Virus record (IMG/VR): IMGVR_UViG_3300030118_006784
Location: 1 to 28,645 of that record
DNA length: 28,645 nucleotides
Origin: a virus
Strand: one strand, 5' to 3'
The position numbers were made by a program, and so were the translations under genes. Numbering within the stretch: position 1 is the first letter of the stretch; every line of letters begins with the position of its first letter. Of the stretch, positions 19,401 through 25,471 are shown piece by piece. Below the pieces are notes generated by a model. It was not told where the DNA came from, did no database searches, and saw only the letters and a list, made by a program, of their open reading frames with translations.

Positions 19401-22400
19401 TAATTTCCATCTAAAATTGATGAAGACTTAAATATAGAATTATTAGAAATTACATCAGAATCTATAACAACTTTTTTCTCATCAAATATAAATGATTCAT
19501 TTACAATATTAAATTTGTAAAATAGTGCAGGTGGAGTTTCATTAATATTAATTGTTAATTGACCATCTACTCCAACAACACCATCTGTTTTTACATTAAA
19601 TTCATTCTCACCATTTGAAGTTAAATATTGATTGACAAACAATGTGTCAGTGTAGATTGCCATTTCAAAAGCAGGATATTTGATTGAATTTGAAATGAAT
19701 GACAATGAGCTATCTGATAAATCAAATTTTAGATTCGTTGATGCAGTTACACTTGGATTAATTTTAGATATAGTTCCAATACCAGCAGTTGTAATGTTTA
19801 CAAAATTTGGTTTGATTGAATTTAGTTCAAATTTATTTTCAACAAATTTAATTGTTGTTGGAGAATCACTAATAACATAATACATCTTTTCATTAACAAG
19901 TCCACCAGATGGTGAATTAGATGTATGAATAATTTTATCACCTGTCTTAAAAGTGTTTGTTGCAACACCAATGGTATTGTCAATTGTATTGACTGCAGAG
20001 GCAGCGAATGTTTGTGGATCAAATACAATTCTTCTATTGAAGTTATTGTATTTTACAATAATAGTTGTTTCATTTTTTGGATTTAATGAAAATAGAACTT
20101 TGTCATCCTTTCTTAAACCATGAGTGCTGGCAGTAGATACAGTTACATTAGTCCTTTCTGCTTTTGCTGATGCAACATTATCAAAATTAGTTACAAAACT
20201 ATGATAATTACTGGTTCCAACACCAGTAAAATAAAAAAGTCCAATGGTTGAGTCAAGTATTCCACGATAACCTGATGTTGTTAATCCAATCCTAGTAGAA
20301 GAAAGACCAATAAAGGTGTTATCAAAAGGAGCAACAAATAGAGTTGAAAAATTAGTTAATGATGTTTTAGCAATTCCACTTCCTCCATTCCAAACTTCAA
20401 TAGAATCACCAGTGTTTGTTTTATATGTTACAGTATCATTAACCTTGAATGTATGATTAGGGATATAAATTTGTTGTTCAGGAACAAAAATGTTAGTTGC
20501 ACCTGCTCCTGGATTTGAGAACACAATTGTCTTACCAGCACCAACAGTAGTTAAACTTCCAACACCAACTGCTTCATTTGGATCAAAGTAATGTTCAGTA
20601 TTTGTTTTTAAAATTCTAGTTGTTTTTAACGTACCTACATTAATTGAAAAACTTCTAGGATCTTGAAATAGTTTTACATTCCCTGTGTGAGCAGCTCCAG
20701 TAGTGCCATTCTGTGCTCTTAGAACTCTAACTCTATTGTTAAGCGCATCGCTGTTAAGAACCTTTACTTCCTCAGACTCAATTTTAATAATATCATTTGG
20801 TCTCATAAATGGGTACTGGAAGGCACCACCAACACTAAAGAATGTAACAATACCAGTGTTTGCAACTGTATCTACATCATCAAGAAGAACATATGACCCA
20901 GTATTAATTCCAATGTTATAATATTTGTCTAAACCAGGGTAGAAGTCAGTTAAACCAGATATTTTAAATCTTGTATTATTTGAAAGATTATGAGGGGAAG
21001 TCATAAATCCAACAAATTTATTAGAGGCACCTGCATTTGTAAATTCAATATTTGTAAAAGTGGTGGTTGCAATGTCTACAAAATCTACCCTCTTACCACC
21101 AATTTTATTAATTATTCCTCTTGCAGTTTTACCTGTGGTGTCACCCTTAAACACCACTCTATCATTAATTTTATAATTTGATCCACCAGTAAATATTCCA
21201 ACACTATCTACACTTCCTTTTGAAGTCGCTGTTACCTCAACAATTTGCTCTTTAACATTATTAGAATTAAATATGTAATCATAACCACCAAATTTTGAAT
21301 TAATTTTATATGGTGTGGTAATTCTTCTCCAATTATTTTGCACTAAATCATAATCAACATGATTTGAAACTTTTTTAAAATTGAAATCATTCTGCTTATG
21401 TTGGAATGAATTACCAATCAAATAAGGGAATTGTGGTCTCTTGAAGTTTTTAAAAGGACCTGTGCCATCTGGTGATTGTGAAATAGTTGAGAAATAAACA
21501 AATTTTCCATTAGGATAATCTGGTGTTACACAGAATCTACCATTAGATTCATTAAGATCTCCTGTGCCAATGTAATCAAAGTCCTCAACAAAGAATCCTA
21601 ATGGATATAAGTTAAGTGGAGGTCTGTTAGGTTTAGTAACTGATACATATCCAGATTTCATTCTTCTTACACCACCACCATTAGGTTTATCATAACCAAA
21701 TGGTCCATAAATTGGAGCACCATCATATGCCCAACCAATAATTGGTGAATGATATTTTGAATCAGTTTCTAAACCAAATTCAATAGTCAAATCAGGGTGA
21801 TTATATTGAGGTTCAGCATTTGATTTTTTACCATAAACAATAGATCTTAGATTTCTAGGTGCATATAAATGCGCTAATTGTGTTGTATTATCAATTGATC
21901 CAGAGGTAATAATACAATCATCATCTGTAAGTTTATTAAACTTTTGCTCAAACTTATTAACAACCCATTGATTAATATTGGCATCAATAGATCCATCAGT
22001 GCCTGAAGGTACAATAGTTATCAATGAATCATTTTTATAATCAATTCCACCTGACACCACTATTACTGAAGTAATAGAACCATTTATGATAATGGGTGTT
22101 AATTTGCAATATTTTCCATCAGAAATAATTAATTCTGGTGGAGAATTAAATCCACTACCACCTTGGTTTACAACAACTTCCTTGATTGATCCGTTTACAA
22201 CAATTGGTGTAAGTTGTGCCAGTTCACCACTTTCTAAAGAAACAACAGGTTTCCTGTCAAAATTTAAAATTTCAGATGAACCATAACCAACACCTTCACT
22301 TTGAACATCAGCACTTGTTATACTACCTCTAATAATTGGTTGCAAAGTGCAATCAATGTTTTGACCAAATGATGTATTAACACCAACTGATCCACTAACT

Positions 22401-25400
22401 GTTACAGTAATTGGTTTATAATTAAAACTACCAGAACCTAATTTAATGATATCTAAAACAATATTGTTGTCAATATAATATCTTTTTTCTAAAGAACCAG
22501 TTCCTACTTCATGTAGATTAAAATTATCATCATCAATCTTTCTAACAAAATAATCAGTTTCAGAAGAAATACCTGTTATTGCAGTTCCATTTGGTGTGTA
22601 TTGAACAATATCATTTGTTTCATAACCATGATTAGTAATAGTAAATGTGTTAAGTGATGTACTGATGCCTGTTGAAAGAATTGTTCTTTTTTGATTTTTA
22701 TATCCTGAACCAGGGTCAGATATAATCACATTACTGACAACTTTTTTTCTCTCTACAGTGGAGAAAGTTTGTTGACCATTACCAAGACCTGTTAAACTGA
22801 CAGTATTAATACCAATACTTGCATCATCAAACGTGGAGAATAATTTTATTCTTGTGCCATCAACAACCTTGGCAAAATACACTTGATTAGTGCCAAGACC
22901 AACAACTGGATTTTTTGTAGTATTATAAGTTACTTGCTCAATGTCTCTTAAATTGTGGAAGGTTAAAAATCCAACAATATTATTTGTTAGATCCACACCA
23001 CCATCAATATTATTAAATGAAACACCTGCATTAAAAGAAATAGAATGATCAATTTCAATTAGATTGACTTCTGCTTTTGCAGGCACATCAGGATTTCCAC
23101 CTTCAATAGTAACAACTGGAGTTTCAAGATAATCAAAACCCTTGTCAATTATTCTTAATTCTGAAACAGATCCAGAAACACTTACAGAACCTGTAGCACC
23201 TGTTCCAGCACTATCAGTAACACTTACAACAGGGGGATTAATTACATCATAGTTTTTACCAGGACTGGTAATCTCAAATGATTTTATTCCACCATAAAAA
23301 ATTACATCAGATGATTTATAATTATCTATCTCAACACCATTAATTAGTACACCTATTTTTCCAGGCTTTGTTGTAAAAACACCTGCTTCTTGTTCTGGTT
23401 CATTAATCTCTCTAAAAATTTTTTGACCAGTAATTGGTTTTTCAAAGAAGGGATAATATGTAAATTTATTATTTGTTACAGTGCCTGTGGGTGTGATGAA
23501 TTTATTATTAGCAAGATCTGCTTTACTTTTTGCTAATTTGACATTAAAAGCATCCTCTCTCTTAATAAAATATATCCCTTCATCCACGTCACTGAATCCA
23601 TCAGTTGTGGTATCAATAAAGGTTTGTCCACCAGTTGTAGATGCTGTGCTTACTCTGCTGTAGTTATAATAAACTGCATCACCAGTGTATAATCCATGGT
23701 CTGATGCAGATGAAATTTTTATAATATCAAAATTTGCTGAACCACTAAAGGTAAACACTTTGTCATCACATCTTATTTCATCTTGATAATTTGGAACACT
23801 ATTAGATGCTAACAGATATGATCCATTTTTTTTGTATGAATTCAATACATTAGAATTAATAGTATCAATAGGAAGTTCATTAGAATTTCCTTTAAGTAAT
23901 TGATTTTCAAGAGAGAAATTATTACTTAAAGTATTAGATGGGATGGCATTAACCATCTTTACATTTAATTGTGTATCTGAATCAATTGAAGATACTTCAC
24001 CTGAATAAATTGTATTTAAAAGTAAATCAGTTAATTCAATTTTATATCCAACAATTAAATTATGTTTTTCAAAAAAACTAATTGTGTATATATTATTTCC
24101 AGGATTCGTTAGAGTTAGATTTTTTACATCTAACTTAGACTTTACATTATAAAACCAATCAGTTTTAAAAGAATTATCTTCTACTCCAATTGTTTTTAAA
24201 CTAATTCTATCACCTTTTTTTAATCCAAAGTTATCATTAGTATATTCAATTGATTGTAGAGTTGATAAAATTCTAACTCTAATTTGATTATCACTTCCAA
24301 TACCAATATTTGCAAATGAATAATCATTATTTCTTACATCAATGCCTTTTGTAAAATTAGTGGTAGTGGTGGTTAGACCAATAAATTGTGTTAAATTTTT
24401 ATCAGTATAATTAATTAATTGTTCATCACCATTATCATCAATCATGGATAATGATCCAGATGATGCAAAATCAACTGTTGAATCAACATCAATAATTGTT
24501 GAACCAACACTTACATTATTAATGAGTAATGTCTTAGAGTTAGGTTCAAACTTTCCATATATTGTGCCATCAACATCAATATCTCGTTGATAACCAGTGT
24601 CAATGGAAATTTGATAAAAGTCACCATCTACGTTTAATTTTTCAACCTTTGTTACTGTTCCTCTTGCATTTGTAGAATTTTGAAAAATTGTTCTGTTATT
24701 TAATTTTAGTGGATCACCAATGTATTTTTCTACAATATAGTCTTGACTAACTACGTAATTTGCGTCTGATGGTCTAATCAAAGACTCATAAGGTTTCAGT
24801 ATATCTACATCAACACCATAAATTGATTTGAACAGAATTTTAAATGATTCATCTGTTCCCTTTGATTTGTAAAAACTATCAGCACCTGTAATAAAATTTT
24901 TTTTATTTAAATTAGATGCAAGAGTTCTATCTTCAAAACCAGGTGCAACTTGTGTCTTTAACTTTGTAAAAAATTCTTGTAAAAATAAAACACTTAAATT
25001 TTTAACAGTTGCACCATTTTCATGCTCTTCAACTGTTGTGGTAGTAAATGTTTGTTTATCAGGTACAAGTGTATTAATATATTCTGTAACACCACTGAAA
25101 CCCCTTATACACCCTTCTAAAGTAGTGTCAGTCTTAGTGCTGTATTTAATAATCTCATCATCAATTTGAATCAAACCATTGGTTTTAGGAAATTGATGTG
25201 TGAAATTAGTATCAGCAGATAATAAAATAGATGTTGACTCTGTATCAATGTCAGCACCTAACTTTGCCTCTGTTTTTAAATTAGCAAGTTCCTCAACTCT
25301 CACATATTGATCAAGATTTTCAATCAGGTCTAAAACACCACCCTGTGTCTCTTGAGAGACATAATACTCCTCTAAGAAATTTAAAAGTAAGGGAAAATCA

Positions 25401-25465
25401 TCCTGCACATATGAAGGAATCTGGGATGATAATACATCCTGAATTTGAACTCTATCTACCGCCAT
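13481..25465 (-). CDS. 7: Giant gp7-type baseplate wedge initiator (3994 aa)
   Basis: The gene sits between gp6 and gp8, the T4 gp7 position. Its N-terminus (MAVDRVQIQDVLSSQIPSYV, then DDFPLLLNFLEEYYVSQETQ and TLASNLNKKNFITGADSFYK, about residues 175-195) matches the gp7-type protein of marine T4-like phages. In T4, gp7 binds gp6 to start wedge assembly and is 1032 aa; this one is almost four times longer in one open frame. Landmarks: an RG module (about 95-135), several HG...D.V.Y modules (466-1840), GSGY-type arrays (about 725-790, 1040-1155, 3290-3395, 3720-3805), a YHYH-like domain (1220-1355), a core with NNYYQRFSYSLKSTIPFDQW (about 2420), three tandem repeats (2558-2892), and a closing GNYSWGIIDFAERTNTKTFD. 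The start is 6 nt after the gp6 stop with only a weak site. The name rests on position and N-terminus, not on a full alignment. Confidence 0.82.
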   Translation of the reverse strand: MAVDRVQIQDVLSSQIPSYVQDDFPLLLNFLEEYYVSQETQGGVLDLIENLDQYVRVEELANLKTEAKLGADIDTESTSILLSADTNFTHQFPKTNGLIQIDDEIIKYSTKTDTTLEGCIRGFSGVTEYINTLVPDKQTFTTTTVEEHENGATVKNLSVLFLQEFFTKLKTQVAPGFEDRTLASNLNKKNFITGADSFYKSKGTDESFKILFKSIYGVDVDILKPYESLIRPSDANYVVSQDYIVEKYIGDPLKLNNRTIFQNSTNARGTVTKVEKLNVDGDFYQISIDTGYQRDIDVDGTIYGKFEPNSKTLLINNVSVGSTIIDVDSTVDFASSGSLSMIDDNGDEQLINYTDKNLTQFIGLTTTTTNFTKGIDVRNNDYSFANIGIGSDNQIRVRILSTLQSIEYTNDNFGLKKGDRISLKTIGVEDNSFKTDWFYNVKSKLDVKNLTLTNPGNNIYTISFFEKHNLIVGYKIELTDLLLNTIYSGEVSSIDSDTQLNVKMVNAIPSNTLSNNFSLENQLLKGNSNELPIDTINSNVLNSYKKNGSYLLASNSVPNYQDEIRCDDKVFTFSGSANFDIIKISSASDHGLYTGDAVYYNYSRVSTASTTGGQTFIDTTTDGFSDVDEGIYFIKREDAFNVKLAKSKADLANNKFITPTGTVTNNKFTYYPFFEKPITGQKIFREINEPEQEAGVFTTKPGKIGVLINGVEIDNYKSSDVIFYGGIKSFEITSPGKNYDVINPPVVSVTDSAGTGATGSVSVSGSVSELRIIDKGFDYLETPVVTIEGGNPDVPAKAEVNLIEIDHSISFNAGVSFNNIDGGVDLTNNIVGFLTFHNLRDIEQVTYNTTKNPVVGLGTNQVYFAKVVDGTRIKLFSTFDDASIGINTVSLTGLGNGQQTFSTVERKKVVSNVIISDPGSGYKNQKRTILSTGISTSLNTFTITNHGYETNDIVQYTPNGTAITGISSETDYFVRKIDDDNFNLHEVGTGSLEKRYYIDNNIVLDIIKLGSGSFNYKPITVTVSGSVGVNTSFGQNIDCTLQPIIRGSITSADVQSEGVGYGSSEILNFDRKPVVSLESGELAQLTPIVVNGSIKEVVVNQGGSGFNSPPELIISDGKYCKLTPIIINGSITSVIVVSGGIDYKNDSLITIVPSGTDGSIDANINQWVVNKFEQKFNKLTDDDCIITSGSIDNTTQLAHLYAPRNLRSIVYGKKSNAEPQYNHPDLTIEFGLETDSKYHSPIIGWAYDGAPIYGPFGYDKPNGGGVRRMKSGYVSVTKPNRPPLNLYPLGFFVEDFDYIGTGDLNESNGRFCVTPDYPNGKFVYFSTISQSPDGTGPFKNFKRPQFPYLIGNSFQHKQNDFNFKKVSNHVDYDLVQNNWRRITTPYKINSKFGGYDYIFNSNNVKEQIVEVTATSKGSVDSVGIFTGGSNYKINDRVVFKGDTTGKTARGIINKIGGKRVDFVDIATTTFTNIEFTNAGASNKFVGFMTSPHNLSNNTRFKISGLTDFYPGLDKYYNIGINTGSYVLLDDVDTVANTGIVTFFSVGGAFQYPFMRPNDIIKIESEEVKVLNSDALNNRVRVLRAQNGTTGAAHTGNVKLFQDPRSFSINVGTLKTTRILKTNTEHYFDPNEAVGVGSLTTVGAGKTIVFSNPGAGATNIFVPEQQIYIPNHTFKVNDTVTYKTNTGDSIEVWNGGSGIAKTSLTNFSTLFVAPFDNTFIGLSSTRIGLTTSGYRGILDSTIGLFYFTGVGTSNYHSFVTNFDNVASAKAERTNVTVSTASTHGLRKDDKVLFSLNPKNETTIIVKYNNFNRRIVFDPQTFAASAVNTIDNTIGVATNTFKTGDKIIHTSNSPSGGLVNEKMYYVISDSPTTIKFVENKFELNSIKPNFVNITTAGIGTISKINPSVTASTNLKFDLSDSSLSFISNSIKYPAFEMAIYTDTLFVNQYLTSNGENEFNVKTDGVVGVDGQLTININETPPALFYKFNIVNESFIFDEKKVVIDSDVISNNSIFKSSSILDGNYTITGVGLTTFNFDLDNTSLITSYSRTTADAEYTTTSINALGSIKNVDLVDNNYGYETLPGISSIKTGIGTGAILFAESQSIGKIQNQKFKSNNIGWNYPTDKTLKPTANLPEIVEVNPLASFERIGITTSGKDYLVPPNLIVRDGFTGDIVDCDLEFELGDTEVNIITNSRGFYPTTPRIIATRNSNGFDIGSITVNGKTIRLGLTNQFNSNSEYPFSIGNKLYVEGVNIGIGSTGRGYNSEQYKHKLFEIVGVQTNPGGAGAYVEYSLEDDLSSTEIPGNVLSLNSARVIPESHLPVFKPILGKNKFLQDETVRWNSKNGIVDDYNNETDIVKIKTTDDLNINDLVIGDSSKTRGVVIKKFDFIADIRTGAGTTINYGWSRDTGVLNDSLQRMPDNNYYQRFSYSLKSTIPFDQWDNTVGSLNHTAGFKKFSDLQIESESESNLTPVVNDTEMSFIVDCIGEGDLNCYYDFDLARENLFDVNGETLSDTVFFENVVLTDFFESTGNRVLSVDDVSGLFNSNERAEAFASISTFDPGVKFVKSLFYVQDSTFTDERQFQVSTAIVDDDFGYLTSYGIIHTFPDLGFFDLAITDNDFDFQFHPTKFTINNYFVSSFSFAFEPTKTGAAVTSFGNIIDYESQEVNVSTGTTTNIVSVGTSYRSLKVMNLLVTGDEYHFAELNIVHNGTDVSFVEYNNIDEDDNILYGDSGIGTYSAEISGSDVLLKFHPNTGIAATSYSQIVNTARGNTIPGITTMNTARIGSAYTSIASSGSPTAHVVSSYDTIDASENYSASYQIITVEDTSNNHHEMFEIGVVNSTTIPTQGISPFGIVETDLSLGTVGIATTGNLVQVTYTPNPGIAVEVRSFFVDLREISPDNITDNQIDLNDGLLRAQTGNYFGTKNEIRTSFNLTHRGDPIFERQFDGSSTSIVNTTSNQISLPNHFFQSGEAIKYTVTGTDQRIGIVTTNFGGSVGSTSVLPTDLFVIKVNDAQIGFATSPTDAQAINPTFIELDSVGVGNSHFITATKQTTKMLVSVDNMIQAPISNTGIAATLSEDVVFQTRFGTSGITSISSNDIIKIDDEFMRVTSVTGTGTTLFVQRPILGTEIGIHSVGATIEKFVGNYTVTNNVLNFVSAPFGNIPIGTSTNPPDERDFSGISTNSTFSGRVFTKRGVESSTNETYSKNFVFDDISHQFTGIASEFTLKSDGQNVSGISSNTILLVNNIFQTPQGVQSLEIGSYQNSESSGVSTVTFIAGLGSVTGYDQNAGGLPIGGMIVSVGSVEGAGYQPLIGAGGTAVVSSAGTITSVSIGNSGSGYRTGVVTSYTVGVQTYFGVVPILEHVGTAVITDGHVSSVNITNPGSGYTNTNAPVVVIDKPLNYSNIPLVYSSSSSGVGTEATIDIIVGQGSSVIGFEINDFGYAFKRGDILTVPVGGALGIPTDPSITFSEFQISIQDTYSDSFNGYSPGEFQVFDRIDNLFDGVKKVFPLTLQGQPISIRASRDSNIEVDQTLLVFINDILQVPGESYTFEGGSQITFNEAPEGPNSGVPDGDTSRILFYKGGGDSDVTFTDILQTVKIGDTVELNADIDGGQSIIFDQNKRVITGITTIDAVKTNAYAGPGLANNRTVTRPLTWCKQTIDRRINGQFVGKDREKYEPSIFPAAYLTSSVSVASTEAYVDNVRPLFNTANESSNRSFQNSVTLISQNASNQATATATVSTGGTISSITLTDGGAGYDFTPTVTIAAPSGITTHQATATASVTAGVVTSVTITGIGTDYATQPLVLIEPPKINKEVINVLSYSGDNGVIVGVGSTNVGAQKQLFFDLFIPTDSFMRDASVVGTAITVSGIQSGDIVVVKDTFLSIGSTFASAVGVATTNLDCVYQVGSASTEMVTVFTENSSGITTAVTRIKCNVDTFGAGIAHTIRPFMGNYSWGIIDFAERTNTKTFDAFNKNGVIGISTSALVQRTNPLRFKNYT
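14050..14290 (-). repeat. GSGY-type repeats near the gp7 C-terminus
   Basis: This encodes two units at residues of about 3725-3805: GGTISSITLTDGGAGYDFTP followed by TVTIAAP, and AGVVTSVTITGIGTDYATQP followed by LVLIEPP. The form is 'strand, G-x-G-Y or G-T-D-Y, x-x-x-P, strand, APP/EPP', very close to the gp14 repeats. ATATA(T/S)V separates the units. Confidence 0.75.
15285..15590 (-). repeat. GSGY repeats in the C-terminal third of gp7
   Basis: This encodes residues of about 3290-3395. The units are VEGAGYQPLIGAGGTAVV, then GTITSVSIGNSGSGYRTG, then GHVSSVNITNPGSGYTNTNA followed by PVVVIDKP. The plus-strand word tataaccagaacca at 15457-15470 is identical to two copies in gp14, which points to recent relationship or shared codon choice for GSGY. 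Confidence 0.75.
16060..16190 (-). other. 'IDDE...RP..GT...H' module in gp7
   Basis: It reads NDIIKIDDEFMRVTSVTGTG, then TTLFVQRPILGTEIGIHSVG. A second copy is at about 20680-20810 (NDIIKIESEEVKVLNSDALN, RAQNGTTGAAHTG) and a third, near the N-terminus, at about 25090-25180 (GLIQIDDEIIKYSTKTDTTL, EGCIRGFSG). These are the gp7 members of the module found in gp15 and the DUF4815 protein. Confidence 0.6.
16790..17790 (-). repeat. Three tandem ~85-residue repeats in gp7
   Basis: The copies begin at about residue 2558 (FVKSLFYVQDSTFTDERQFQ), 2676 (YRSLKVMNLLVTGDEYHFAE) and 2808 (ASYQIITVEDTSNNHHEMFE). Each follows the same plan: an opening strand, a charged turn, a (Q/E)-x-(V/L/I) strand with V(V/H)(D/N), a middle G/Y-I strand, a LG-x-(F/Y/V) strand, then V-x-(L/F/V)-x-(F/Y)-(H/T)P(N/T). 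The third line of similarity is FQFHPTKF, LLKFHPNTG, QVTYTPNPG. The copies are clearly divergent, so the duplication is old. They probably form a row of beta domains. Confidence 0.65.
21400..21800 (-). other. YHYH-like domain inside gp7 (naming motif degenerate)
   Basis: This encodes residues of about 1220-1355. The YHYH-family hallmarks are visible: IIGWAYDGAPIYGPFGY, then a gap, then DLNESNGRFCVTPDYPNG, then KFVYFST, then FPYLIGNSF. In typical members the segment aligned with KFVYFST carries Y-H-Y-H; here it reads F-V-Y-F, so both histidines are gone. The family's activity is not established, and an enzymatic role is unlikely here. It may serve as a structural or ligand-binding domain on the baseplate. 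Confidence 0.7.
22000..22345 (-). repeat. 'PIIVNGSI...GG.GY' repeat array in gp7
   Basis: This encodes residues of about 1040-1155. Three units can be read: RGSITSADVQSEGVGYGSSE, then NGSIKEVVVNQGGSGFNSPP, then NGSITSVIVVSGGIDYKNDS. They are linked by LTPIVV/LTPIII before the N-G-S-I. This is a close relative of the GSGY repeat with a very regular unit of about 40 residues. Confidence 0.75.
23095..23285 (-). repeat. GSGY-like repeat pair in the N-terminal quarter of gp7
   Basis: This encodes residues of about 725-790: GGIKSFEITSPGKNYDVINP followed by PVVSVTDSAG, and GSVSELRIIDKGFDYLETPV followed by VTIEGG. The Tyr-x-x-x-x-P-V-V/T-V-T spacing is the same as in the other arrays, although the G-S-G has changed to G-K-N or G-F-D. 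Confidence 0.65.
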
Positions 25466-25471
25466 TTCTTA

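Noticed and set aside
13481-25465. A diversity-generating retroelement target in the giant tail genes
   Set aside because: No reverse transcriptase gene and no template/variable repeat pair is visible in the window, although a trans-acting one elsewhere cannot be excluded.
13481-25465. Possible artificial fusion or frameshift in the 12-kb frame
   Set aside because: The frame is open throughout, domain style is uniform, and both ends match the gp7-type protein, so I see no sign of a joining error.
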